The notes under the pieces are model-generated. The model ran no database searches, was not told where the DNA came from, and saw nothing but the letters and a program-made list of their open reading frames with translations. 64,000 nt of DNA from positions 1-64,000 of the forward strand of contig JBBSPV010000008.1 of assembly GCA_038258425.1 (NCBI GenBank), read 5' to 3'. The DNA is from DATLGB01 sp038258425. Lineage in GTDB: Bacteria; Actinomycetota; Thermoleophilia; Solirubrobacterales; Solirubrobacteraceae. How positions within the stretch are numbered: position 1 is the stretch's first letter; every line of letters begins with the position of its first letter. Shown one piece after another: positions 42,890 to 51,587 of this stretch. The position numbers and the translations under genes are program-made.

Positions 42890-44194
42890 ATGCGGACCGT
42901 GCCCAAGACGGTGGCGACGCTGGCCCTGCTGCTGCTCGCGCTGCCGTTCAACGCCGCGCTCACCGCGGTGGCCCTGCTCAGGACCAAGCTCGTCGGGGCG
43001 CGCAGCGCGGTCGCCGCGGACCCGAAGACGATCCTCGTGAGCGGCGGCAAGATGACCAAGGCGCTGCAGCTCGCCCGGTCGTTCCACCGGGCGGGGCATC
43101 GGGTCGTCCTCGTCGAGTCGCATCGCTACCGGCTCACGGGACATCGCTTCTCGCGGGCGGTCGACCGCTTCTACACGGTGCCGAGACCGGACGCGGCCGG
43201 CTACGTCGACGCGCTCGCCGAGATCGTGCGCGCGGAGGGCGTGGACGTCTACGTCCCGGTGTGCAGTCCCGTCTCGAGCCAGTTCGACGCACAGGCGAAG
43301 GAGGCGCTCTCGACGTCCTGCGAGGTCCTGCACTTCGACCCCGGCACGGTGCGGCGGCTCGACGACAAGCACGCCTTCTCCGTCACCGCCGCCGCCCTGG
43401 GCCTGGCCGTGCCCGACGCCCACCGCATCACCGATCCGCGGCAGGTGACGGACTTCGACTTCGCCGGTCGCGAGCGGTCCTACATCCTCAAGAGCATCCC
43501 CTACGACCCGATCCGGCGCCTGGACCTCACGCGTCTGCCGCGCGACACGCCGGCCGAGACCGCGGCCTTCGTCCACGCGCTGCCGATCTCGGAGGCCAAC
43601 CCGTGGATCATGCAGGAGTTCATCGCCGGCCAGGAGTACTGCACCCACAGCACCGTGCGCGACGGGACGCTGCAGCTGCACTGCTGCTGTCCGTCCTCGG
43701 CCTTCCAGATCAACTACGAGATGGCCGACAAGCCCGAGATCGAGGCGTGGGTCCGGCGCTTCGCCGCGGCCCTGCGGCTCACCGGGCAGGTGTCCTTCGA
43801 CTTCATCCAGGCCGGCGACGGGCGCGTCTACGCGATCGAGTGCAACCCGCGCACCCACTCGGCGATCACGATGTTCCACGACCACCCCGGCGTGGCGCGG
43901 GCGTACCTGGAGGATGGCGGGGGCGAGATCCGGCCGCTTCCGACGAGCCGGCCGACCTACTGGATCTACCACGAGCTGTGGCGGCTGGTGACGCGCCCGA
44001 CGCAGGCGGTGACGCGGCTGCGCACGATCGCGCGCGGCAAGGACGCGATCTTCGACTGGGCCGACCCGCTGCCCTTCCTGATGGTCCACCACGCGCAGAT
44101 CCCCAGCCTGCTGCTGCAGAACCTGCGCCAGCTCAAGGCCTGGGTGCGCGTCGACTTCAACATCGGCAAGCTCGTCGAGCCGGCGGGGGACTGA
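42890..44194 (+). CDS. mysC: ATP-grasp mycosporine-glycine synthase (MysC)
   Basis: 434-residue ATP-grasp ligase. It begins with a hydrophobic helix (about 8-30), as MysC proteins do, then LVSGGKMTKALQLARSFHRAGH. ATP-site features are IMQEFIAGQEYC and YAIECNPRTHSAITMF. MysC joins glycine to 4-deoxygadusol to give mycosporine-glycine. The frame ends in TGA 44192-44194 and mysD continues in the same frame almost at once. Confidence 0.92.
   Translation: MRTVPKTVATLALLLLALPFNAALTAVALLRTKLVGARSAVAADPKTILVSGGKMTKALQLARSFHRAGHRVVLVESHRYRLTGHRFSRAVDRFYTVPRPDAAGYVDALAEIVRAEGVDVYVPVCSPVSSQFDAQAKEALSTSCEVLHFDPGTVRRLDDKHAFSVTAAALGLAVPDAHRITDPRQVTDFDFAGRERSYILKSIPYDPIRRLDLTRLPRDTPAETAAFVHALPISEANPWIMQEFIAGQEYCTHSTVRDGTLQLHCCCPSSAFQINYEMADKPEIEAWVRRFAAALRLTGQVSFDFIQAGDGRVYAIECNPRTHSAITMFHDHPGVARAYLEDGGGEIRPLPTSRPTYWIYHELWRLVTRPTQAVTRLRTIARGKDAIFDWADPLPFLMVHHAQIPSLLLQNLRQLKAWVRVDFNIGKLVEPAGD
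44185..44190 (+). promoter_or_regulatory. Ribosome binding site for mysD inside the end of mysC
   Basis: GGGGGA ends seven bases before the ATC at 44198, ideal spacing for that codon, and 13 bases before the CTG at 44204. It is the main evidence for the unusual start. Confidence 0.4.
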
Positions 44195-44197
44195 GCC

Positions 44198-45226
44198 ATC
44201 CCCCTGCGCGTCCTGCACCTCGTCGGGTCTGCGGTCAGCGACTTCCACGCCGACCTGTCGCGCCTGTACGCCCAGGACTGCCTGGCCGCGACGGAGGACC
44301 CCGCCCGCTACGAGCCGCACGTGGCCTACGTCACGCCGGACCGCCGCTGGCGGTTCCCGGCCGGCCTGCGGCCCGAGGCGATCCGCTCCGCGAGCCCGAT
44401 GTCGCTCGCGGAGGCCGTGCGGCACCTGGCGGCCCTCGACCTCGACGCGATGGTGCCCCAGATGTTCTGCGTCCCCGGCATGACGCACTACCGGGCGCTG
44501 TTCGACGTCCTCGGCGTCCCGTACGTCGGCAACGCGCCGGACGTGATGGCCCTGACCGCCCACAAGGCCAGGGCGAAGGCCGTGGTGGCCGGCGCCGGCG
44601 TCGGGGTGCCCCACGGAGAGCTGCTCCGGCGGGGGGAGCGGCCGGCCGTGGACCCGCCGGCGGTGGTCAAGCCCGTCGACGCGGACAACTCGCTCGGCGT
44701 CGCCCTCGTGCGCGACCGGGCGGACTACGACCGCGCGCTGGAGGCCGCCTACGCGCACGCGGACGCCGCGCTGGTGGAGACGTTCGTCGAGCTCGGACGC
44801 GAGGTGCGCTGCGGCGTCGTCGTCCGGGACGGGCGGCTCGTCTGCCTGCCGCTCGAGGAGTACGCCGTCGACCGCGACCGCAGGCCCGTCCGCGGTCACG
44901 ACGACAAGCTCACGCGCGACGGCGCCGGCGAGCTGCGCCTGATGGCCAAGGATCCCGCGAAGGCCTGGATCGTCGATCGCGACGATCCGATCACCGAGGC
45001 GGTATGGGAGGTCGCACGGCGCTGCCACGTCGCGCTGGGGTGCCGGCACTACTCCCTGTTCGACCTCCGCATCGACCCGAGCGGGCGGCCGTGGTTCCTG
45101 GAAGCCGGGCTGTACTGCTCGTTCGCCCGACAGAGCGTGATCTCCGTGATGGCCCAGGCCTCGGGACTGCCGACGGACGCGCTCTTCGACCTCGCCCTCA
45201 CCAACGCGATCGAAGGCCGACCATGA
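44198..45226 (+). CDS. mysD: D-Ala-D-Ala ligase-like mycosporine amino acid ligase (MysD)
   Basis: 342-residue ATP-grasp ligase that adds a second amino acid (serine, threonine or other) to mycosporine-glycine. Conserved start IPLRVLHLVGSAVSDFHADL, then PPAVVKPVDADNSLGVALV and LFDLRIDPSGRPWFLEAGLY. No ATG, GTG or TTG exists between the mysC stop and residue ~42, yet the conserved N-terminus is present. The start is thus ATC 44198, best placed after GGGGGA, or CTG 44204. A sequencing error in an ATG is also possible. Confidence 0.85.
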   Translation: MPLRVLHLVGSAVSDFHADLSRLYAQDCLAATEDPARYEPHVAYVTPDRRWRFPAGLRPEAIRSASPMSLAEAVRHLAALDLDAMVPQMFCVPGMTHYRALFDVLGVPYVGNAPDVMALTAHKARAKAVVAGAGVGVPHGELLRRGERPAVDPPAVVKPVDADNSLGVALVRDRADYDRALEAAYAHADAALVETFVELGREVRCGVVVRDGRLVCLPLEEYAVDRDRRPVRGHDDKLTRDGAGELRLMAKDPAKAWIVDRDDPITEAVWEVARRCHVALGCRHYSLFDLRIDPSGRPWFLEAGLYCSFARQSVISVMAQASGLPTDALFDLALTNAIEGRP

Positions 45227-46011
45227 ACGACCCCCTGGATCCCGTCGGCGTCAAGGTCAGCGGGCTGTCGCCCGGCCGGCTCGACGCCGACCGGGTGGCC
45301 CACCTCAAGGCCCTGCTCGCCCACCACGGCGTCCTCATCCTGCCCGGGCAGGACCTCGACGACGCCGGCTTCGTCGCGTTCCTCGAGCGCTTCGGGGAGC
45401 TGGCCTTCACCAAGGGCGAGGCGCACGCCCCGGGCTTTCCCGACCTCAACGTGGTCAGCAACGTCGGACGCACGACACCGCCGCGCAGCGTGTTCCACGT
45501 GGACACGAGCTACGTGCGCCGTCCTCCGGCCTACACCGCCCTGCGCGCGGTGGAGATCCCGGCCCGGGGAGGAGAGACGCTGTTCACCAACCAGTACCGG
45601 GCCTTCGACACCCTGCCCGCCGCGGTGCGCGAGAGGCTCGACGGACGGACCATCAGGCACGTGGTCACGGGCGTGGAGCTCGACGACGACGACGAGACGG
45701 CCGCGGAGCATCCGGTCTTCCGCCGGCATCCGATCTCCGGTCGCACCGCGCTCTACATCTCGACGCCCGAGCGCTGCGCCGCCGTCAGCGGCATGGCGCA
45801 GGCGGAGGCCGAGGATACGATCGCCTTCCTGTTCGAGCACGCGACCGCCGAGGACAACGTCTACCGCCACGCCTGGTCTCCCGGCGACGTGGTGATGTGG
45901 GACAACGCCTGCGTCCTGCACCGCGGCGATCACGCGGACGTCGTCGGTGACCGCGTGATGCACCGCGGGATGGTGGCCGAGCACCTCCGCCGCGCATCCG
46001 AGTTCACATAA
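45223..46011 (+). CDS. TauD/TfdA 2-oxoglutarate oxygenase, putative mycosporine tailoring enzyme
   Basis: 262-residue Fe(II)/2-oxoglutarate dioxygenase of the TauD family. Iron ligands: HxD in SVFHVDTSY (about 96-98) and the distal His in MWDNACVLHRGDH. The 2-oxoglutarate arginine is in RVMHRGMV. ATG 45223 overlaps the mysD stop (ATGA), so it belongs to the mycosporine operon. The known mycosporine oxygenase MysH belongs to the phytanoyl-CoA dioxygenase family, so this would be a different tailoring oxygenase. The product is unknown. Confidence 0.86.
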   Translation: MNDPLDPVGVKVSGLSPGRLDADRVAHLKALLAHHGVLILPGQDLDDAGFVAFLERFGELAFTKGEAHAPGFPDLNVVSNVGRTTPPRSVFHVDTSYVRRPPAYTALRAVEIPARGGETLFTNQYRAFDTLPAAVRERLDGRTIRHVVTGVELDDDDETAAEHPVFRRHPISGRTALYISTPERCAAVSGMAQAEAEDTIAFLFEHATAEDNVYRHAWSPGDVVMWDNACVLHRGDHADVVGDRVMHRGMVAEHLRRASEFT

Positions 46012-46066
46012 CCGGTCTTATCGAGCGCAGGAACGGATCGGGTTCGCGAAGCACAGGTGCACGACC

Positions 46067-46444
46067 TCAGGACCAGAAATCCTCGTCCCGCTCGGTGTCC
46101 CCGCGCGCCGGCTTGTGGCCGCCGATGCAGATGACGTCCATGCCGTCCGGGCCGGCCTCGAAGGAGCGCATCACCGTGGGTGCCACGCGCAGGACGTCCC
46201 AGGTGTCGAGCTCGACGATCTCCTCGTCGAGCCTGGCCCGGCCGGAGCCGCCGGCCACGACGTAGACCTCCTCCTGCACCTCGTGGCGGTGACCCCAGGG
46301 CATCCGCGCGCCCGGCTCGTAGGTGAAGCGGCTGACGCCGAGCTCGGGCGAGTTCAGCGCGGCGCGCGCGAACCGCCACTGCATCGGCAGGCCCTCCGGG
46401 CTCGTGTCGGCCAGCGCGTCGAAGCTCGTCTTCGTCCAGTCCAT
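46067..46444 (-). CDS. Cupin-domain protein
   Basis: 125-residue single cupin barrel: RMPWGHRHEVQEEVYVVAGGSGR holds the G(X)5HXH-like metal motif and DTWDVLRVAP begins the second motif. It converges on the mycosporine operon 55 bases away. ATG 46444 is preceded by CACCCT seven bases upstream. A GTG at 46489 that overlaps the transporter stop is a possible longer start. Substrate unknown. Confidence 0.8.
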   Translation of the reverse strand: MDWTKTSFDALADTSPEGLPMQWRFARAALNSPELGVSRFTYEPGARMPWGHRHEVQEEVYVVAGGSGRARLDEEIVELDTWDVLRVAPTVMRSFEAGPDGMDVICIGGHKPARGDTERDEDFWS

Positions 46445-46485
46445 GCCCGTCAGGGTGCCAAACCGGCTCCTGATCGTCCTCGGCG

Positions 46486-47364
46486 TCACGACATGACGGC
46501 AGGCTGCGCGTCCGCGAGGCGGGCGCCGGTGCGCGTGGCGCCGATGCCCGCCCCCACGACCAGCACGATGCCGACGATGCCCCCCGGCCGCGGGACCTGG
46601 CCGAGGACCACGAGGCCGATGACGAGGGCGATGGCGGGCTCGAGGCTCATGAGCGTCCCGAAGGCGGCCGCGGTCAGCCGCCGCAGGGCGAGCAACTCGA
46701 GGCTGAACGGGATCACCGGCAGCAGCAGCGCCAGCCCGAGGCCGGCGACCAGCAGCCTCCAGTCGAGCTGGCCGACGACGGACGGTCCGACCGCGATCGT
46801 CGCGACGGCAGCCGCGACCGGCATCGACACGGCCAGCGCGCGCAGGCCGGTCACCTCGTCACCCGCTCGCTGGGTCAGCACGATGTAGCTCGCCCAGCAC
46901 GCCGCCGCTGCGAGGGCGAGGACGACGCCGAACGCGTCCGTGCCGCCGTGCCACGGCTCGGTGAGTGCCGCCACGCCTGCCGCGGCGACGACCGCCGAGA
47001 GCCGCCCCGCGCTCGACCCGCGCACGATCGCGACACCCAGCGGCCCGAGGAACTCCAACGCGCTCGCGGTTCCGAGGGGCAGGCGCGCGACCGCCGCCAT
47101 GTAGAGCAGCGTCATCCCGGCGGTGACGACGCCGAGGAGGATGCACGTCCGGAGTGCGAGGCGGCTGTACGACGTCCGCCATGGCCGGGCGACCACCCCG
47201 AGAATGGCGGCCGCCCAGATCAGGCGCAGCCAGGCCACGCCCTCAGGACCGACTCGATCGAACAGCCCGACCGAGGCGGCGACGCCGAGCTGGACGCAGC
47301 ACATCGCGGCGACGGCCATCGAGGTGCCGGCGGGTGCGGCGCGCGGCTGCGGCTCAGACGCCAT
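46486..47364 (-). CDS. EamA-family exporter (RhtA-like)
   Basis: 292-residue transporter with ten hydrophobic segments in two EamA repeats. ALEFLGPLGVAIVRG and RLTAAAFGTLMSLEPAIALVIG match the threonine/homoserine exporter RhtA group. It likely exports amino acids or related metabolites. It lies upstream of the cupin gene and is divergent from a LysR gene across 85 bases, a common exporter-regulator arrangement. Confidence 0.83.
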   Translation of the reverse strand: MASEPQPRAAPAGTSMAVAAMCCVQLGVAASVGLFDRVGPEGVAWLRLIWAAAILGVVARPWRTSYSRLALRTCILLGVVTAGMTLLYMAAVARLPLGTASALEFLGPLGVAIVRGSSAGRLSAVVAAAGVAALTEPWHGGTDAFGVVLALAAAACWASYIVLTQRAGDEVTGLRALAVSMPVAAAVATIAVGPSVVGQLDWRLLVAGLGLALLLPVIPFSLELLALRRLTAAAFGTLMSLEPAIALVIGLVVLGQVPRPGGIVGIVLVVGAGIGATRTGARLADAQPAVMS

Positions 47365-47449
47365 GCGAGCCAGTCAACCCGGGATCGACGTCCACGTCCA
47401 CTTGACGTTGCCGGACATGATGTTCGCCGATCCTGCACACTTCGCGGTT

Positions 47450-48331
47450 ATGGAGACCCGCCGGCTGCAGATGTTGCTCGAGTTGTCGCGCCTGGGGTCG
47501 ATGCATCGCGTCGCCGAGGCGCTCGCCACATCGACCTCGACGGTGTCCCAGCAGATCGCCAGGCTCGCCCAGGAGACCGGGACGGCCCTCGTCGAACCCG
47601 ACGGCCGTCGGGTCCGGCTCACGCCCGCCGGACGACGCCTCGCCGCGCACGCCGCCACCATCCTCAGCGCCGTCGAGGCCGCACGCGTCGACCTCGACCC
47701 GGGCGCCGACCCCGCGGGCACCGTCCGCGTCGCCGGCTTCGCCACCGCGATCCGCCGGACGCTGTTGCCCATCGTCATCGAGCTCGCCGGCACGCATCCC
47801 GCCGTGACCGTCGAGATGCACGAGCACGAGCCGGCCGAGGCCCTCGCGCTGCTCGCCACGGACGCCATCGACCTCGCGCTCACCTATGACTACAACCTCG
47901 CACCGGTCACCCACGACGCCACGCTCGACTCCGTCCGGCTGTGGTCCACCGCCTGGAGCCTCGGCGTGCCGGAGGGGCCCTCGGCGGGGCCGACGGGCAA
48001 CGCCCAGGCGATCTTCGACGCCTTCCGCGGTCAGGCGTGGATCGGCAACTCCCGCAACCGCGGCGACGAGGACGTCCTGCGCATCATCGCGTCGATGGTC
48101 GGCTTCGAGCCGCGGGTGACCCATCACTGCGACAGCCTGGACCTCGTCGAGGACCTCATCCTCGCCGGCCTGGGCGTCGGCCTGCTGCCGGCCGACCGGC
48201 CGCCGCCGCGAGGAGTCGCGCTGCTGCCCCTCAGCGATCCGGAGGTCGAGCTGCGCGCCTACGCCCACGTTCGCCGCGGCCGCGCCACGTGGCCCCCGCT
48301 CGCGCTCGTGCTCGGGCGCCTCCTCCGGTGA
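47450..48331 (+). CDS. LysR-family transcriptional regulator
   Basis: 293-residue LysR regulator with the HTH near residues 5-60 (LSRLGSMHRVAEALATSTSTVSQQIARLA) and the effector domain following, including TVRVAGFATAIRRTLLP. It is divergent from the EamA exporter and probably controls it. The intergenic region has TTGACG at 47402-47407 but no clear -10. The ATG gives the usual LysR start METRRLQMLLEL. Confidence 0.87.
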   Translation: METRRLQMLLELSRLGSMHRVAEALATSTSTVSQQIARLAQETGTALVEPDGRRVRLTPAGRRLAAHAATILSAVEAARVDLDPGADPAGTVRVAGFATAIRRTLLPIVIELAGTHPAVTVEMHEHEPAEALALLATDAIDLALTYDYNLAPVTHDATLDSVRLWSTAWSLGVPEGPSAGPTGNAQAIFDAFRGQAWIGNSRNRGDEDVLRIIASMVGFEPRVTHHCDSLDLVEDLILAGLGVGLLPADRPPPRGVALLPLSDPEVELRAYAHVRRGRATWPPLALVLGRLLR

Positions 48332-48337
48332 GCCCCC

Positions 48338-48895
48338 TCAGCGGCCGAGCGCGTGGAACTCCGGGTTCGGGCGGAGGGCGCCGGCGTGGGCCAGCCGGTT
48401 GGAGAGGGCGAAGAGCGCCACCACGGATCCGATGTCCCAGACGTCGTCCTGGCTGAAGCCGTGTGCGCTCAGCGCCTCGTGGTCGGCGGCCTCGACCTCC
48501 TGCGGCCGCACCGAGAGCTTCACGGCGTAGTCGAGCATCGCGCGCTGGCGCGGCGCCACGTCGGCCGAGCGGTAGTTCGTGGCCAGGTAGTCGGCCAGGC
48601 GTGGGTCCTTCGACCGCAGCCGCAGGATGGCGCTGTGGGAGACCACGCAGTAGGGACAGTCCCAGGCCGCGCTGGTGACCACGACGATCATCTCGCGCTC
48701 GACCTTCGTGAGGCCGCCCTCGCGCCCCATCACCGCGTCGTAGTAGGCGACGAACGCCCGCCACTCGTCCGGGCGGTGCAGCAGGGCGAGGAAGACGTTG
48801 GGGACGAAGCCGGTCCGCTCGGCGATCTCGGCGACGTAGGCCTGGATGTCGCTCGGCGCGTCGGCGAGCGCGGGCACAGGGAAGCGGCTGATCAT
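48338..48895 (-). CDS. AhpD/carboxymuconolactone decarboxylase-like peroxidase
   Basis: 185-residue helical protein of the AhpD-like family. The redox CxxC plus His is WDCPYCVVSHS near residues 79-87. LALLHRPDEWRAFVAYYDAVM is the conserved helix before it. Such proteins reduce peroxides with help from a thiol system. It is convergent with the LysR gene and divergent from the DUF2254 gene. Confidence 0.86.
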   Translation of the reverse strand: MISRFPVPALADAPSDIQAYVAEIAERTGFVPNVFLALLHRPDEWRAFVAYYDAVMGREGGLTKVEREMIVVVTSAAWDCPYCVVSHSAILRLRSKDPRLADYLATNYRSADVAPRQRAMLDYAVKLSVRPQEVEAADHEALSAHGFSQDDVWDIGSVVALFALSNRLAHAGALRPNPEFHALGR

Positions 48896-48977
48896 GAGGC
48901 GGGTGTAGCGCGTCGGCGTCGGCGCCGACGGCGCCAACGGCTCCACGTCGCGGAGACCCGCGTGACACGATGCCTCG

Positions 48978-50315
48978 ATGGAACGCATCGCCGGGACCTG
49001 GCAGAACCTCAAGGCGAGCTTCGGCTTCCTGCCCGCCGTCGGGTTGGCGATCGGTGTGGCGCTCGGCCTCGCCATGCCCTTCGTCGACGGCGTGCTGCAC
49101 GCGCGCCTGCCCGTCATCAAGTTCGCGTCCCCCGATGCCGCTCGCAGTCTGCTCGAGACGATCGCCACCGTGACGATGTCGGTCGCGGGACTGTCCTTCT
49201 CGGTGACGCTGGTGGCCTTCACGCTGGCCTCGTCCCAGCTCAGTCCGCGCGTGCTGCGCACGTTTCAGACCGACCGGGTGGCCCAGGGTGTGCTGGCGAT
49301 CTTCCTCGGCACGTTCACCTACTGCATCGTCGTGCTCCTGCGCCTGGGCGACTCGTCGTCGGGTGGCCAGGTGCCCGACGTGTCGTTGACCGTCTCCGTG
49401 CTCCTCGCCTTCGCCGCGTTCGCGATGTTCGCGTGGTTCCTGCACCACATCGTGGACTCGCTGCAGCCGGCCACCCTGATCCGCAGCATGGAGCACGACG
49501 CCCGGGCCGCGCTCGGGGAGCGCTACCCGGCCGGCGTCGGGGCGGAGCCCGGAGACGAGCGGGCGGCGTGGCGCGTCGTCCGCGAACGCACGGAGGCGGC
49601 CTCGGGACGCCCCGTCCTCGCCGACGACGACGGCTTCCTCGGGAGCGTCCGCGGCGAGGCACTGACCAAGGCCGCCGCCGACGCCGACGCGCTCGTCCGC
49701 CAGTGCGTGAGCGTCGGCGACTACGTGGTGCCCGGCGACCGGCTCGCCGAGGTCTGGGCCGACGACGACAAGATCCTGGACGCCGTCCGGAACTGCTTCG
49801 TGCTCACCCGCCAGCGCTCGCACGCGCAGGACGTGGGCTTCGCGCTGCGCCAGCTCGCCGACGTCGCCCTCAAGGGCCTGTCCCCCGGCGTCAACGATCC
49901 CACGACGGCCGAGAACGCCATGAACGCGCTCGGGGCCACCCTCGTGCGGCTCGCCGCGACCGACCCGGCCTCACCCGTCCGGGTCGACGGCGACGGCGCC
50001 CCGCGGCTGGTGGCCCAGTCACCCGACTTCGACGGGCTCGTGCGGCTCGGCTTCGAGCAGGTGCGGGTGTTCGCCGCGCCCTACCCGTCGGTCGCCGTGC
50101 GGCTCCTCGAGCTGCTCGAGCGCATCGGCCGCGCGGCGCGCGAGGCCGGCCGCCCGTCCGTCGAGGTCGACCGGCAGGCCTGGCTGCTGCGCGACGGCCC
50201 GGACGGCGAGGTCCCGACCGTGGCCGACGTCGAGCGCGTGGCGGAGGCCTACGCCCGGCTCCACGGGCCTGCCGCCGTGGCCGTCGGCCGATCGCACGTG
50301 GCGCCGGTCGACTGA
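48978..50315 (+). CDS. DUF2254 membrane protein
   Basis: 445-residue DUF2254 protein: four hydrophobic segments in the first ~165 residues (MSVAGLSFSVTLVAFTLASSQLSPR is a family hallmark), then a soluble domain with FALRQLADVALKGLSPGVNDPTTA and repeated HTH-like helices. The function of the family is unknown; a channel or sensing role has been suggested only by topology. Upstream, CACGAT lies six bases before the ATG. Confidence 0.85.
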   Translation: MERIAGTWQNLKASFGFLPAVGLAIGVALGLAMPFVDGVLHARLPVIKFASPDAARSLLETIATVTMSVAGLSFSVTLVAFTLASSQLSPRVLRTFQTDRVAQGVLAIFLGTFTYCIVVLLRLGDSSSGGQVPDVSLTVSVLLAFAAFAMFAWFLHHIVDSLQPATLIRSMEHDARAALGERYPAGVGAEPGDERAAWRVVRERTEAASGRPVLADDDGFLGSVRGEALTKAAADADALVRQCVSVGDYVVPGDRLAEVWADDDKILDAVRNCFVLTRQRSHAQDVGFALRQLADVALKGLSPGVNDPTTAENAMNALGATLVRLAATDPASPVRVDGDGAPRLVAQSPDFDGLVRLGFEQVRVFAAPYPSVAVRLLELLERIGRAAREAGRPSVEVDRQAWLLRDGPDGEVPTVADVERVAEAYARLHGPAAVAVGRSHVAPVD

Positions 50316-50359
50316 CCGCGGGCACCGGAGGCCGCTGCTCGTGCGCCGCGCACAGCGCG

Positions 50360-50365
50360 TAGTCT
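50360..50365 (+). promoter_or_regulatory. -10 box TAGTCT of the carbonic anhydrase gene
   Basis: TAGTCT ends ten bases before ATG 50376. Confidence 0.5.
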
Positions 50366-50375
50366 CCCGCCGCGC

Positions 50376-50873
50376 ATGCCCAACGTCGACCGGATGCTGG
50401 CCACGGCCGCGGCGCGCGCGGCCGAGCTCGCCGCTCCCGGCCTGAGCCCGCGTCCCCGCCGCAACGTCGCCGTGCTGTCCTGCATGGACACGCGCATCGA
50501 TCTCTTCCCCATGCTCGGCCTCGAGCGCGGCGACGCCCACATCATCCGCAACGCCGGCGGGCTCGTCACCGACGACGCCATCCGCTCCCTCAGCGCCTCT
50601 CAGCGGCTGCTCGGGACGGAGGAGATCGTGGTGGTCATGCACGACGGCTGCGGCCTGCACGGCGCCTCGGAGGACGCCTACGCCGCCGCGCTCAGCGCCG
50701 ACGGCGTGCTCCCCGACTGGCGGCTCGGCGCCTTCGCCGACGTCGAGGCGACCCTGCGCCACGGCCTCGCGGAGCTGCGCTCGAGTCCGGCGCTGGTCGC
50801 CCGCGACCAGATCCGCGGATTCGTGTTCGACCCCGAGGACGGCACGCTGCGCGAGATCGACGCGGGGGCGTAG
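50376..50873 (+). CDS. Beta-class carbonic anhydrase
   Basis: 165-residue beta carbonic anhydrase, interconverting CO2 and bicarbonate. Zinc ligands and the dyad are C36, D38 and R40 (CMDTR), H89 and C92 (HDGC). It is of the short actinobacterial type, like Rv1284. It ends 95 bases before a convergent gene, with a possible hairpin between. Confidence 0.92.
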   Translation: MPNVDRMLATAAARAAELAAPGLSPRPRRNVAVLSCMDTRIDLFPMLGLERGDAHIIRNAGGLVTDDAIRSLSASQRLLGTEEIVVVMHDGCGLHGASEDAYAAALSADGVLPDWRLGAFADVEATLRHGLAELRSSPALVARDQIRGFVFDPEDGTLREIDAGA

Positions 50874-50928
50874 GTCCACCGCGTCTCGAGGCGCCCGTCG
50901 AAGTCCTCCGGGAACTGAGCCTGCTCCT

Positions 50929-50950
50929 GGGTCGCCTCTTGGCGAGACCC
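50929..50950. terminator. Possible bidirectional hairpin between convergent genes
   Basis: GGGTCGCC-tctt-GGCGAGACCC forms a GC-rich stem with a small bulge between the carbonic anhydrase stop and the convergent coiled-coil gene. No U-run follows, as is usual in actinobacteria. Confidence 0.35.
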
Positions 50951-50968
50951 CCCGGTGGTTGTGGTCAT

Positions 50969-51556
50969 TCAGTCACTGACGACGTCCCGGCACTGGGCCT
51001 GGAGCCGTCGCAGTGACCGCACCGCGTGGTCCGCGCCGACCCCCGCATCGTCGGCCGCGAAGAAGCGGTCGAGCGCGTCGACGGAGCGCCGCGCGCACGC
51101 GGCGGCCACATCGGTCGCCGCGTTGGCCGCCTTGAGCTGGGCGCCCAGCCGCTCGTCCTGGCTGTCCGCGGTGGCCACGTCCTCACGCGCCTGGGCGAGC
51201 TGGCCCTTCTGGGTGCGGACGTCGCGGTCGAGGTCGGCGCCGCGCTTGTCCTCGGCGAGCAGGCGCTTGCGCGTCCGCCGGTAGCGGGCCTTGGTGCGCT
51301 CCGCGATGCCCACGTCCTTGCGCTCGGTCTGTCCGGCCTGCTCCTCCTGCGACGCCAGCTGCTCCTTCTGCGTCGCCAGCTCGCGCTGCTGCTCGGCGCT
51401 CGTGTCCTTCGCGTCGCTGAGGTCGGAGCTCTTCGTGAAGCCCCAGATGCCCAGGCCGACGGCGGCGATCGCGAACACCGCGGTGAGCGCGATCCACAGC
51501 GTGGGGGACGAGGACGAATCGCGGCTGGAGGTGCCCGGGGGCGGCGTGCTGCTCAT
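50969..51556 (-). CDS. Membrane-anchored coiled-coil protein
   Basis: 195-residue protein: a Ser/Pro-rich start, one membrane helix (LWIALTAVFAIAAVGLGIWGF, about 20-40), then a long charged coiled coil (about 45-145) rich in Gln, Glu, Lys and Arg, and a C-terminal helical region with two cysteines. TAGGTT ends seven bases before ATG 51556. No enzyme motif is seen. A structural or scaffolding role at the membrane is a guess. Confidence 0.72.
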   Translation of the reverse strand: MSSTPPPGTSSRDSSSSPTLWIALTAVFAIAAVGLGIWGFTKSSDLSDAKDTSAEQQRELATQKEQLASQEEQAGQTERKDVGIAERTKARYRRTRKRLLAEDKRGADLDRDVRTQKGQLAQAREDVATADSQDERLGAQLKAANAATDVAAACARRSVDALDRFFAADDAGVGADHAVRSLRRLQAQCRDVVSD

Positions 51557-51563
51557 GGCGCGG

Positions 51564-51569
51564 AACCTA
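51564..51569 (-). promoter_or_regulatory. -10 box TAGGTT of the coiled-coil gene
   Basis: On the minus strand TAGGTT ends seven bases before ATG 51556. Confidence 0.5.
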
Positions 51570-51587
51570 CGAGATCTGCGCTGAGAT

